Shown piece after piece: positions 31,939 to 41,382 of a stretch of 64,000 bases of DNA. Made by a program: the position numbers and the translations under genes. The number at the start of each line of letters is the position of its first letter. Position 1 is the first letter of the stretch. This stretch comes from G965222535 sp965222535 (GTDB lineage: Bacteria > Pseudomonadota > Gammaproteobacteria > HK1): positions 1,736,001-1,800,000 of the forward strand of contig OZ244957.1 in the NCBI GenBank assembly GCA_965222535.1. Direction: 5' to 3'. The notes beneath the pieces are model-generated. The model was not told the DNA's origin. It searched no databases and saw nothing but the letters and a program-made list of their open reading frames with translations.

Positions 31939-34248
31939 ATGAATTTGCGTAAACTTTATGAACACCTGAGCCATGACTCGCGTCGTAGCCTGCAATCTGT
32001 TGCTGATACGGCCGCCCGCGAAGGACGTACCAGCATTAGTGTCGAGTTTTTCTTGCTGGGACTGTTGCGTGACCGCAGTTCGGGAGCAGCGCTGATGAAA
32101 GCATTGGACAGCGCCGGTGTCGATTCGCCAGCGATAGAATCTGCGTTGGCGTCGCAAACTGCGAAGGAATCCCGCTCTCCCCGTGGAGGGCTGCCGTCTT
32201 TTGATGAATCGCTTGCTCATCTATTGCGCGAAGCGTGGTCTTTAGCGTTCGATGAATATGGGGATTCCAAAGTAACGCCGGTGCGTTTCTTTGAAACAGT
32301 TGCCCGGCGCGGCGATGCGTGGCCGCGGTTAGTTGCCTTGTTGCCTGGGTTTGAGCGTATTGATCTGGCCAGTCTGGCAATGGCCAGCAGTAGCTCCAAA
32401 GCACAGATTGCGCAAGCTGCTGACAGTGGCCCAGGGGCTTCAACGGATGAACGATACCCTGAACTGTCTCGCTATGGTTGTGATATGATCCGAGCGGCGT
32501 GCAATGAAGGTTTTGATCCAGTTATTGGTTTTGATACACAAATGGAAGCGATTTCTTCCATTCTGCTTCGGCGGCGGCAAAACTCAGTGGCGATTGTAGG
32601 CGATGCTGGTGTTGGTAAGACAGCATGTGCGCTTGGTTTTATCGATGCGGTAGCAAAAAAGTCAGTTGCCGTGCCGGCAATTCTGCATGAAACCCCGGTT
32701 TGGTCACTGGATTTATCCGCACTGCGAGCGGGTGCGGTAGTGCGTGGCGCTTTAGAGGAACGCCTGCAGGCAATCGTCAAAGAAATCGGAGATGCAGGTA
32801 TGATTCTCTTTATTGACGATCTGCACTTGTTGTTTGGCGATCAAAGCCAAGGTGCTGATGCACTTCGCAGCGTACTTACTGGAGGTATGGTACGGGTTAT
32901 GGGAACCTGTGGTTGGCGTGAATGGCGCCGTTATATTGAACCTGATCCAGGTCTTGCACGGCGTATTGCCTCGGTGCGCATACCAGAACCTGATGATGCT
33001 GAATCGTTACGCATTGTTGAAGGTCTCGCGCCTTCCCTAGGCAAACATCATGAGGTCGATTTCGGTGACAACACGCTTGAATCGTCAGTCGCTCTGTCGC
33101 GGCGCTATATGGTAGGCAGACAGCTCCCAGATAAAGCAATCGTAGTACTGGATTCCGCTTGTGCCAGAGCACGCATGAGAAAGCGCCCCAGCGAGGAAGC
33201 TGTCGCAGAAAAGACGGGAACTGATAGCGGTAAGGAAACGGGCAAGACGTTGGTTGTTGAGGACGATGTTGCCTCTGTCGTTTCAGATTTGACGGGTGTC
33301 CCTATTGGTGGTATGTTATCTAATGTCAGCAAAGCGGCGGCGCAGATTGAACAGACGCTTACTGAGAGAGTTGTTGGACAAGATGCCGCCTTGGCTCGTT
33401 GCGCATCACAGGCACGAGCCTACTTGGCTGGCTTATCCGATAGACGCAGACCGGTTGGTGCATTGATGTTTTGCGGACCGTCGGGTGTAGGTAAGACAGA
33501 GACTGCACATGCTATTTCCGAGGTACTGTTTGGTGGTCGTATCCTGACCATTAATATGTCTGAATATCAGGAGGCGCATACGGTTTCTGGCTTGAAAGGG
33601 GCACCGGCTGGCTATGTGGGATATGGCGAAGGCGGTGTGTTGACAGAAGGCGTTCGGCGTACGCCTTATTGTGTTGTATTGTTGGACGAAATTGAAAAAG
33701 CGCATGGCGATGTAATTGAAATGTTGTATCAGGTGCTTGATCGCGGTTGGATGGAAGATGCTGAGGGTATTGAGGCAGATTTCTCAAACGCATTGATTAT
33801 CCTGACAACGAATGCGGGTGATACGGTTGTTGAAAAGGCTGCCAAGGCGGATCCGCCGATTCCAGAAGATGAGTTTCATCAGGCATTATCCAAAGCCTTG
33901 GCTAAGGACTTTCCAGCGGCGTTTATAGGTCGCCTGCAATTAGTGCCCTACTGGCCACTTGGAGAAGAGACTTTATCGATGATCGCAAGAATGCGTCTTG
34001 ATCGGCTCGCCAGCGTTTATAATGCCTCCCATCGAAGAACTTTGATTTTTGATGAGGGTGTTCGCACTTGGTTAGCTGAGAGAGTCAAAGCGACACCTCA
34101 GGGCGCACGTTTTCTGGATGGCATCATTGCGCGCTCGATTCGACCGGTTGTAGCGGAGTACGTGCTTGACAAGCTGGGGATGGACCAATCTCCAGGTAAT
34201 GCGGTTGTTTATCGCGAAGATGAAAAATTCGCCGTACGATCCGAGTAA
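31939..34248 (+). CDS. tssH: Type VI secretion AAA+ ATPase TssH (ClpV), short form
   Basis: The product is a double-AAA+ protein of 769 residues that recycles contracted TssB/TssC sheath. The N-terminal Clp repeat domain spans about residues 1-150 ('LYEHLSHDSRRSLQSV'). NBD1 has Walker A 'GDAGVGKT' near 221 and Walker B 'ILFIDD' near 288. NBD2 has Walker A 'GPSGVGKT' near 513 and Walker B 'VVLLDEIEKAH' near 580. Only about 22 residues separate 'VLDSACARARM' (end of NBD1) from 'VVEDDVASVVSDLTGVPIG'; in ClpV and ClpB this interval usually holds a long coiled-coil middle domain. This explains the short length. AAGGAG lies 11 bases before the ATG. No sheath genes are in the window. Confidence 0.92.
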   Translation: MNLRKLYEHLSHDSRRSLQSVADTAAREGRTSISVEFFLLGLLRDRSSGAALMKALDSAGVDSPAIESALASQTAKESRSPRGGLPSFDESLAHLLREAWSLAFDEYGDSKVTPVRFFETVARRGDAWPRLVALLPGFERIDLASLAMASSSSKAQIAQAADSGPGASTDERYPELSRYGCDMIRAACNEGFDPVIGFDTQMEAISSILLRRRQNSVAIVGDAGVGKTACALGFIDAVAKKSVAVPAILHETPVWSLDLSALRAGAVVRGALEERLQAIVKEIGDAGMILFIDDLHLLFGDQSQGADALRSVLTGGMVRVMGTCGWREWRRYIEPDPGLARRIASVRIPEPDDAESLRIVEGLAPSLGKHHEVDFGDNTLESSVALSRRYMVGRQLPDKAIVVLDSACARARMRKRPSEEAVAEKTGTDSGKETGKTLVVEDDVASVVSDLTGVPIGGMLSNVSKAAAQIEQTLTERVVGQDAALARCASQARAYLAGLSDRRRPVGALMFCGPSGVGKTETAHAISEVLFGGRILTINMSEYQEAHTVSGLKGAPAGYVGYGEGGVLTEGVRRTPYCVVLLDEIEKAHGDVIEMLYQVLDRGWMEDAEGIEADFSNALIILTTNAGDTVVEKAAKADPPIPEDEFHQALSKALAKDFPAAFIGRLQLVPYWPLGEETLSMIARMRLDRLASVYNASHRRTLIFDEGVRTWLAERVKATPQGARFLDGIIARSIRPVVAEYVLDKLGMDQSPGNAVVYREDEKFAVRSE

Positions 34249-34302
34249 CGCACTGTGTGGGCTCTATCACAGAGATGGGGATGGAATTATGAAAAAAAAC
34301 AA

Positions 34303-34893
34303 ATGGGGACTGTCGTGAGAGTGCTATCTTTTGGCTTTATCAGCGCCTTCGTCATCAGCGTCCTTGCTATAAGTGGTTGTGCAGGCAATGGCGAAGATAA
34401 GGGAGAAAGTGCGCTGGAGTCGCCCGTTAGTGTAGAACGCGTTACATTAACGATGGGACTTGGGGCGAATAATAATTGGCCCGTTACGGTAGAGTTGGTG
34501 CGTATTAAAAAACCTGAACAACTGGCACAACTACTGCGTATGGAAACCGATCAGTGGTTTGAGGAACAAGGGGAGGTCTTCAAGCAAACGTACCTATATC
34601 CCGAAGCATATTACGATATGTGGGAAATCGTTCCTGGCACTACTGTGGGACCTATCTCGGTTGAAGAAGCTGATACTGAGGTTGCCGGTGTGATTTTTTG
34701 TCATACCCGACAAAAAGCGTTACCGAAGCGATTTGATATTGATGGCGATGCCATTGTGCAAATCGGTAACGAGGGTTGTGCATTAAGTGGAGGGACAATA
34801 ATAGGCCCTTCTGATGATGAAGGGGGAAGACAAGATGAGGAGTCTTCTGACGATTCAAGTGTTTGGTCTTATCTTTGGCCATGGGGCGAGTAA
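34303..34893 (+). CDS. tssJ: Type VI secretion outer-membrane lipoprotein TssJ
   Basis: The predicted product starts MGTVVRVLSFGFISAFVI and has a lipobox LAISGC with the lipidated cysteine at residue 26, as expected for TssJ, which anchors the TssL-TssM membrane complex to the outer membrane. The part 'NNNWPVTVELVRIKKPEQL' resembles the TssJ core. The C-terminal tail is acidic (DDEGGRQDEESSDDSS), which is not usual. The ATG at 34303 is chosen so that the signal peptide is of normal length; the frame is open from a GTG at 34255. The stop codon overlaps the tssK start (TAATG). Similarity is weak by eye, and position between tssH and tssK supports the call. Confidence 0.78.
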   Translation: MGTVVRVLSFGFISAFVISVLAISGCAGNGEDKGESALESPVSVERVTLTMGLGANNNWPVTVELVRIKKPEQLAQLLRMETDQWFEEQGEVFKQTYLYPEAYYDMWEIVPGTTVGPISVEEADTEVAGVIFCHTRQKALPKRFDIDGDAIVQIGNEGCALSGGTIIGPSDDEGGRQDEESSDDSSVWSYLWPWGE

Positions 34894-36077
34894 TGAAAGT
34901 ACCAACAATTCCTGATGTAATTGCATGGCAGAACGGGTTGGTTTTAGAGCCGCCGCTTTTCCAGCGGACGGATCGTCGGAATGCGCTGCTGGCGCATATT
35001 TCAGCATTGATGGCCGATCCTTGGCCGTGGGGATTTGCATCTGTGTATGTAGATGAAACAGCCTTAGCTTCGGCGCATTTGCGGGTAGAATGTGAAGGTG
35101 TATTCCCTGATGGTGAACCTTTCAAGAAAACTGAACTCACGCAGGTGCTGCCGTCGGGTACAGATGGTAGCCAAGCCAACTTCTTTATCACTCGCCAAGC
35201 TGACAGCGGAGAGATCGCTATGCAGCAGGGCGATGACTCGGTCTCCGAGACTACTTTGCCAGTAGCGCGGCTTATTTACCAAGGAGGCGTCTGGGGTATG
35301 CAGTCTGATTGGTCTCCGCCAGCGTTGCTTATCGGCTCAGATCATCCGATGCGCCTTGATATGAATCGACAGCTGGGTTCGCTGGCTGCATTGGGTGCTG
35401 GATTTATGGCAACTTTACGACTTCCCGGTGCTGAAGAACGTCCAGCTGCGCGTGTTTTGCGGCAGGTCGCAGCGGCGTTGTCTGAAGGTGTAGGGGTGAT
35501 GGAAGCGTTACTGGTTGCACCAGTAGTGTCTCCTGGGCGACTCGGGATTGAAGCTCTGCGGCTGGCTTTAGGGGTACGCAGTGCCGCCGGGATCTTTGAG
35601 CGTCTGGACCGGAGTTGGGATCCGGCTGATCAGCGTGGCTCTATGCGGCGTTTCCTTTATGGTGCTGAATCAGCTGCGTCGGGTATCGGACTGCCATTTA
35701 AGGCAAGCGTGTTCTCCGCAACGGATGACAGTGAAGTGTTGATTGTCCATGGCATGCCTTCAGAATTGCTATTGTTGGCAATTGAAGCTTCAAGGCCAGC
35801 TGATCTGATTACCGCCCGCTCTTGGCTTGAAGGCGCTGCATTGGCTGCGCCTGATCGTATACAGGAAGCTTTGACACGGCGTGTGGGTGGCTGCGCGCGC
35901 CGCCCTGTTGAACGTGATCCTCGCATCGGTATTTCCAGCGGGCCATTGCTGGGGCTGTATCATGTGGATGACGATATGTCTTGGCGTGGAGGGAATACGG
36001 ATCTTGCGTTAGCATCCAAAACTCCCCCGCCGCCTAATACCTCTTTTTCGATGCTGATCCCTGAAGGGCTGAGATAA
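34893..36077 (+). CDS. tssK: Type VI secretion baseplate-membrane connector TssK
   Basis: The 394-residue product matches TssK, a trimeric adaptor that links the baseplate wedge to TssM/TssL and is related to phage receptor-binding proteins. The N-terminal block 'VIAWQNGLVLEPPLFQRTDRR' corresponds to the typical 'W.EGMFL.PQHFQQ.DR', and 'GVFPDGEPF' to 'G.LPDGTPF'. The start ATG at 34893 overlaps the tssJ stop in TAATG; a longer frame from 34863 lacks family support. Length is slightly below the usual ~440 residues. A 60-bp gap separates it from tssL. Confidence 0.88.
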   Translation: MKVPTIPDVIAWQNGLVLEPPLFQRTDRRNALLAHISALMADPWPWGFASVYVDETALASAHLRVECEGVFPDGEPFKKTELTQVLPSGTDGSQANFFITRQADSGEIAMQQGDDSVSETTLPVARLIYQGGVWGMQSDWSPPALLIGSDHPMRLDMNRQLGSLAALGAGFMATLRLPGAEERPAARVLRQVAAALSEGVGVMEALLVAPVVSPGRLGIEALRLALGVRSAAGIFERLDRSWDPADQRGSMRRFLYGAESAASGIGLPFKASVFSATDDSEVLIVHGMPSELLLLAIEASRPADLITARSWLEGAALAAPDRIQEALTRRVGGCARRPVERDPRIGISSGPLLGLYHVDDDMSWRGGNTDLALASKTPPPPNTSFSMLIPEGLR

Positions 36078-36137
36078 GCTGGCCTAGCAGGGAGATGGAT
36101 ATCAATCAAATGCAATTATTAGAACAGGTGATCTAAC

Positions 36138-37028
36138 GTGAGCGTAGGATTTGCCATAGCTATCGGTGCGGTACCGTTCTTCGATCTATTGGATGAAGAA
36201 GAAGAGACTCTTGCAGCGCGGGTTATTGAGGTAGCCAGGGGCCCTGCTGTAATTACTGCTATGGAAACCAGCCGACGGCGGTTGGCGCAAGGAGTGGATG
36301 CTTTTGTCCGATCCTTGCCAGCTTCTGTACGCAATGATGCTAGTATCTCAAAAGCGGCGGCTTATGTGTTGGTCGGCTTGGCTGATGAACGCATGCTGCA
36401 CCATCCTGCAGGAGGTCTTGACCGCTGGCGGGAGAAGCTACTTGAGTTTGAGTTGTACGGATCGGCATTGGCGGGTCAAGAGATTGTATCGCGCGCCAGA
36501 GTTGCCGCTGCTTCAGGTTCGAAAGCCGAAGCAAATGAGTCTGCTGTATTGGTTCCGCTTTACTTGGGGGTATTTCGTGCTGGATTTGAGGGTTCGTTAC
36601 GTGGGGATGGATTGGCATTATCGTCACTCACTGCATCGCTTGAAGAAAACGTCGGGATAAGCCGTAGCCAAGAGATTGAGACGATAACGGATGTGCGTCC
36701 CAGTCGGATTGGTTTGGCACCAGTACCATTAGGGTTGCTTGGAGTCATATTATGGCTCTCAAGCGGTTTAGGCGTGTGGCTTATGTTGCCGCAGGCTTCA
36801 TTACAGGAAGCACAATGGATGAAAGAACGCATTAGGGCAGGGCTTGAAGTTACCTCTGCTGCGCGTGATGCGTTGGATCGTAGCGTTGGCCCTTCAGGGT
36901 TGCCGCCACTGGATGAAATCTATAAGGCATTACGCATTGGGGATGAGGACGAGTCTGCTCAGTCATATGAATCCAATGATCTACCAACGACCGCTGCATC
37001 AGATAACCCTGAAAGGAGTAGTTTCTAA
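36138..37028 (+). CDS. tssL: Type VI secretion inner-membrane protein TssL (DotU-like)
   Basis: The 296-residue product has a cytoplasmic DotU-type domain (residues ~20-180) with 'YVLVGLADERMLHHP.GG...W..KLLEFELYGSALAGQE', close to the family pattern, and a single transmembrane segment near residue 200 ('LGLLGVILWLSSGLGVWLML'). The short periplasmic tail lacks a peptidoglycan-binding OmpA domain, so anchoring to the wall, if any, must come from another protein. The start is GTG at 36138. The stop overlaps the tssM ATG (TAATG). TssL forms the membrane complex with TssM and TssJ. Confidence 0.85.
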   Translation: MSVGFAIAIGAVPFFDLLDEEEETLAARVIEVARGPAVITAMETSRRRLAQGVDAFVRSLPASVRNDASISKAAAYVLVGLADERMLHHPAGGLDRWREKLLEFELYGSALAGQEIVSRARVAAASGSKAEANESAVLVPLYLGVFRAGFEGSLRGDGLALSSLTASLEENVGISRSQEIETITDVRPSRIGLAPVPLGLLGVILWLSSGLGVWLMLPQASLQEAQWMKERIRAGLEVTSAARDALDRSVGPSGLPPLDEIYKALRIGDEDESAQSYESNDLPTTAASDNPERSSF

Positions 37029-40000
37029 TGTCGGCTATATTTGTGCAATTTGGTGATTACATCACCAAATTAATGTCAGGCGGAACATTTGAAATCGTTC
37101 TGCTGATCGTGCTGATCGTCGTAGGTTTGATACTTTTTCTGGTAGCGCTGTGGATTCTCTGGAAGTTATTGGTTTTACTGGGTAAAGGATTATTATGGGC
37201 GTTCCGTATCGGCGGAGAAAAAGCCAAGGAGCATTCACAAACAGCAAAAGATGCCCGTTTGGCAGCGCCACCGCCGGTGGCGACTGGCTGGGGTTCTTCA
37301 CCACGCATCAGCTTGCGCCGTGCGCTTACTGAGGCTAGGCGCTTAACTGGACCTGACGCTGTTCGCATTGTTATTGTTGCGGGCGATGGTGTTCCCGATG
37401 TCTGTCGCAGCTTAGGGTTGACGCCTCCTGGGGTTGGTACGATCGGGGTTGCTGCGGGTGGCAACACAATATTGATTGATGCCTCAAAAGCTGAGCAGCG
37501 AGGTCTGCGTCGACTTGCCAGTACCTTGCCGTGGCGGCGCCCCTTGGATGCAATCGCCGTGCTGGTGGATGCAGATGGAGTGCCTGGTGATGCGATCGTG
37601 CGGGCGGCTACATTGTCGCGTGGGATTGGTATGCGCGTCGCAATGCATCTCGTGTTTCCCAGTTCCAGCAAACTCACGGCGTGGAGAGTTATTGAACCTA
37701 ATGCTCGGGATGGTAATACGCTATGCTCTCAGTTGGCAGCCGATACCGTGCGCATCTGGTTAACAGGCGGCTCGCGTGAGGGGCTGACGCGGCTGGCTTT
37801 AGCGCAGAACAGAGAATTACCGGCATCGATCAATCGCGCATTGTCAAGTGCACCATCTTCGGTTGTTGATATTGCTTCACTCAGTTTTAGCGGCGCTGGA
37901 CTTAAATCTGCAGTAGCACAAACATTAGAGCGTACACGACCTGCAACCGCTCCAGGAATCGCGATGGGAGTCGGCGTGGGAGTACTGGTGTTGGGTATGA
38001 TCTTGGCTGGTCTGATTGCGGTTTCTGGCCTGAATAAGGCTTCGGCGCTGCGTGGGGTGGTCGATACTGCGGGGCGGGAAGCGGCCGTTCCATGGACTGC
38101 TGAGGGTATAGATTCGGTACCCAATGGAGCACGTATCCGCCGCATTTCTGGTTTGAGTGCACGCCTTTCTGAATTTTCCGAGTTTTCTCCGTTAATGCCA
38201 TTGGCTTATGCGCTACCGAATTATTCCGCGCCTAAGGAACTGGCGTCTGCATTTCTCAGGGAGTATGTGCTACGCCCGCTTTCAACCTCTCTGGAGCGGC
38301 GTACACGGAAACTGTTGTCGCCCAGCGATGATCCACAAGAATGGCTGGAAAATGTCCGTATTGTTGGCGAGTGGTTTAGTGCATGGGAGGGGTTGGTTGA
38401 TGACCCAAGACAAGTCGATCTGCGCCGCTTATTTGTTGATGCTTTTGGCGGAGATCAGACCGCATGGGCTGAGGGTACTGATATTGCGTTGCTGAAAAGC
38501 AACGTCAAGCCACCTCCTCCAAGTGAGGGTGGTTTGGACGTTGATGCCCTGACAGAATTAGCACAGGCAAATTTTGTAATTACTATGCAGCGTTGGGCGG
38601 ATCAAGTCTATACCAATGGCCCAATCACCGTAGCCGCCAGAAAAGCCAGTGATCGCAGCGTGAACTGGCAAGAGCAACATGCGGCACTTATGAAGCTGCG
38701 TAGTGCGTTACAAGATCCATCACAGCAATGGCTGACAGCGACTAAAGATCGTCCAGATCATTTTTATGAATTGCGCATTCTCGGGCGTGCGGTCGCACTG
38801 GCTTTGTTGGGGCAAGCTACCGCACTTGAAGCGAAAGCAGAGATCAGTCGTATTCGTATCGCAGCACGCGAAGCAGTTGAGTATTTCCTGTTGCCCGACA
38901 TCGGCCCGTTAATGTCACGGGCTGCGGGAAGTCCTTCTGGAGGTGGCCCGTCGCTGTCTTTAACGACCCCGTCATCCGCTTGGCTGAGCTTCTTGGATCG
39001 GGTTCAAAGCGCTGGGTTTGCCGATTTGCCGAAAGTGCCCCCTATTCCGCTGTCAGGCTTGATTACGGTAGATTCTGTTGCTGTAGGCGAGGCGCGTGAA
39101 CGGTTGCGTGTTTTTGACCAGTTTGCGTCTGATCTCCCAACAGGGCTGCCGCCCGCAGTGGCTCAACGGCTGATTAATGAACTATCCAATGAGCTGGTTA
39201 CTGGTGTTACCGTGGGCATCGAGCAAGCATTGCGATCCGCATCAACGGCTGGTATTCCCACGCAGCAGGCGCATCGATTGGCGCAGGTTGCACCGGCATT
39301 AGAAGACTTGGTTGAAATTGAAGAATGGCTTCGGAAGCGTCAAGCTGAAGATGAGGCAGAACGTGTATTGACTGCACGCGCCCGTGTTGCTGAGGGTGTG
39401 CTCGTTGCCAGCTCTGAATCATTAGGGGTGGAAGACCCGATTGGCCTCTACATTGACCCTGCCGCCGATAGTGAGGCTTTGGTGAGACGGTTCGATCGTG
39501 GTTTGGCACGCCTGCGGAGGATGCATGAACAGCTCGCCGCTCCGTTTATCGCATCTGCTTCTGAAGGTAACGGTTGGGCGGCGGTTGAATGGAAAGACAT
39601 TGAAGAAGATCTAAGAGGGTATGAACGTGGCGACGCCAATTCAACGTTATCAGGTATAGAGGGTATGTTGCGCGCTTATGCTGAGGATCCGTCAGCCGTG
39701 TGTTCTGCACCACGTGCGTTATCCGCGGCGGGCAGAGATGACTATATTGCCCGTGCTATGTCGCGCTTCCGTTCACAATTAGATGGTGCATGTAACGCGT
39801 TAGGGCTTTCCGATTCGCTCAATGCATATTATACGATTACGAACTACTTCAACCGTAATATTGCATGGCTTTGGCCTTATTCAAGCGATCCAGGCGCATC
39901 CGAACTTCCGCCGTCTGCACTCAGCGATTTCGTTAGACAGTTACAGCAGGAGAGAGAGAATATAATCCGTTTAGATGAGCCGTTTGCCAGAATTCTAGTA

Positions 40001-40462
40001 GATAATTCTACATTCTGGTCACGGGATAGTGACGGTAGTGCGGCGGTACGTTTCAGAATAGAATGGCGTGCTCGTCCCGGCGAGGAAAGTTTTGCGGAAA
40101 ACATTATCAGCTTCAGGTTGAATGGTGTTAATGTTGACGAGGACGGAGTACATCTGTGGCGTTACGGTGTGCCAGTGGCGCTGAGGATCCGGTTGGCCCA
40201 AAATTCAGAATACCGTTTTGTCAGGGCAGTTGACCCAGATCAACTGGAGCTGGTTATAAATTATGAAGGCAATGGTGGGTTGTTGAGAATGTTTGAAACA
40301 TTGACTAATGGAGGGCTTTCATTGACCATGCCTATCGTAAATCAACGCGGAGAACAAAGAGTATTGCGTGCTACGGCGCGAGTGACTTATGCCGATAATA
40401 CCCCTATATCACTACCTGAATTCACTAACCATCCACAAGGTGATCGTAGGCAATATAACTGA
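37028..40462 (+). CDS. tssM: Type VI secretion inner-membrane protein TssM (IcmF-like)
   Basis: The 1,144-residue product is the large scaffold of the type VI membrane complex. Two N-terminal hydrophobic segments are seen (residues ~22-60), a cytoplasmic domain, a third membrane segment near 316-337 ('GIAMGVGVGVLVLGMILAGL'), then a long periplasmic part. The cytoplasmic domain normally carries a P-loop GPPGxGKT; here the equivalent place reads 'VIVAGDGVPDVCRSLG' and no GKT/S is present, so nucleotide binding is doubtful. P-loop loss is known in some TssM proteins. The ATG overlaps the tssL stop, with AAAGGAG eight bases upstream. tssA follows after 26 bp. Confidence 0.9.
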   Translation: MSAIFVQFGDYITKLMSGGTFEIVLLIVLIVVGLILFLVALWILWKLLVLLGKGLLWAFRIGGEKAKEHSQTAKDARLAAPPPVATGWGSSPRISLRRALTEARRLTGPDAVRIVIVAGDGVPDVCRSLGLTPPGVGTIGVAAGGNTILIDASKAEQRGLRRLASTLPWRRPLDAIAVLVDADGVPGDAIVRAATLSRGIGMRVAMHLVFPSSSKLTAWRVIEPNARDGNTLCSQLAADTVRIWLTGGSREGLTRLALAQNRELPASINRALSSAPSSVVDIASLSFSGAGLKSAVAQTLERTRPATAPGIAMGVGVGVLVLGMILAGLIAVSGLNKASALRGVVDTAGREAAVPWTAEGIDSVPNGARIRRISGLSARLSEFSEFSPLMPLAYALPNYSAPKELASAFLREYVLRPLSTSLERRTRKLLSPSDDPQEWLENVRIVGEWFSAWEGLVDDPRQVDLRRLFVDAFGGDQTAWAEGTDIALLKSNVKPPPPSEGGLDVDALTELAQANFVITMQRWADQVYTNGPITVAARKASDRSVNWQEQHAALMKLRSALQDPSQQWLTATKDRPDHFYELRILGRAVALALLGQATALEAKAEISRIRIAAREAVEYFLLPDIGPLMSRAAGSPSGGGPSLSLTTPSSAWLSFLDRVQSAGFADLPKVPPIPLSGLITVDSVAVGEARERLRVFDQFASDLPTGLPPAVAQRLINELSNELVTGVTVGIEQALRSASTAGIPTQQAHRLAQVAPALEDLVEIEEWLRKRQAEDEAERVLTARARVAEGVLVASSESLGVEDPIGLYIDPAADSEALVRRFDRGLARLRRMHEQLAAPFIASASEGNGWAAVEWKDIEEDLRGYERGDANSTLSGIEGMLRAYAEDPSAVCSAPRALSAAGRDDYIARAMSRFRSQLDGACNALGLSDSLNAYYTITNYFNRNIAWLWPYSSDPGASELPPSALSDFVRQLQQERENIIRLDEPFARILVDNSTFWSRDSDGSAAVRFRIEWRARPGEESFAENIISFRLNGVNVDEDGVHLWRYGVPVALRIRLAQNSEYRFVRAVDPDQLELVINYEGNGGLLRMFETLTNGGLSLTMPIVNQRGEQRVLRATARVTYADNTPISLPEFTNHPQGDRRQYN

Positions 40463-40488
40463 TTATGAACTAAAGGATTAAAAATAAA

Positions 40489-41382
40489 ATGGGCAACCCA
40501 ATTTTTTTAGAACCGATAGCTGGTGATGATCCTTGTGGTGTGGATATGCGCTGGGATCCGCAGTTTGTTGAAATAATGCAGACGTTTGATGCAGCTAAAT
40601 CAGAATCAGAAAATGCAGTTGTCGGTGGTGAACTCGCCACTACTGATACCGCGACTTATAAAATCGTTATCGGTATGGCGGAGAAACTAAGTCAAAGAAC
40701 TAAAGATTTGCGTTTGATGGCTATGTATGTTGAATCTCTTTGGTATGAACAAGGTATAGCTGGATTTGCTGAAGGTCTCGAAGATACAGTTGCCATGATG
40801 CAAAAATGGCCTGATTTCGGTAGTGGTATATACCCTCGTGCAGATGAAGAAGACGGTGATCTGGGTGAAAGAAACGCACCACTTGGTAAGCTACTTAACG
40901 CAATACCAGCGTTGGTTAGTACGCTGGGCTGGGGTAAGGAATACCCGAACGAAGAGAAAATCAAGATTAATACTATTCTGAAAGGTATCTTCAATGCTTG
41001 GGTAGCCAGACTTGAACCTGCTTTTGGCAAAGATTTGCCACCGCGAGGAGATGCTTGGGCAGCACTCCAAAAGTTGCTTGTACAAGTACAAATAGCTGTT
41101 GCCGCACAGGAGGAAGAGGACAGCGGTGCGGCAGCGAATGCTGCGCAGGGAATGGTAGTAGCAATGGGAACTGTACCGATTGATGCTTGGGATTTGATAC
41201 AGCGTGCTATTGAAGCGATGGATAAACAAGATCACCATTCGCCATCGATTCCTGTGTTAGACCTGTTGCTGAGCTGGCGCTCCTTGGGGATCATTGAGAT
41301 CGCAGACGGCATGAAATCATCAGGCGTCTCACTTGAGCAACTGCTTGAGTCGATAAAAAAGCAAAAACAGAAGAAAAAGTAG
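40489..41382 (+). CDS. tssA: Type VI secretion cap/baseplate protein TssA (ImpA domain)
   Basis: A 297-residue TssA homologue. The ImpA N-terminal domain is clear ('LEPIAGDDPCGVDMRWDPQF', then 'LAQRTKDLRLMAMYVESLW'-like 'LSQRTKDLRLMAMYVESL'). TssA proteins organise baseplate docking and sheath extension. The C-terminal part ends in a lysine-rich tail (KKQKQKKK). The short length fits the small TssA class. The start ATG at 40489 follows 'AAAGGATTAAAAATAAA'. It is the last gene of the type VI block; beyond it lies 1.3 kb of degenerate sequence. Confidence 0.88.
   Translation: MGNPIFLEPIAGDDPCGVDMRWDPQFVEIMQTFDAAKSESENAVVGGELATTDTATYKIVIGMAEKLSQRTKDLRLMAMYVESLWYEQGIAGFAEGLEDTVAMMQKWPDFGSGIYPRADEEDGDLGERNAPLGKLLNAIPALVSTLGWGKEYPNEEKIKINTILKGIFNAWVARLEPAFGKDLPPRGDAWAALQKLLVQVQIAVAAQEEEDSGAAANAAQGMVVAMGTVPIDAWDLIQRAIEAMDKQDHHSPSIPVLDLLLSWRSLGIIEIADGMKSSGVSLEQLLESIKKQKQKKK

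Noticed and set aside
31939..34248. Alternative call as the general chaperone ClpB
   Set aside because: The N-terminal domain, the position between tssG and tssJ, and the sequence around the first ATPase domain fit ClpV better; ClpB would not lack the middle domain.
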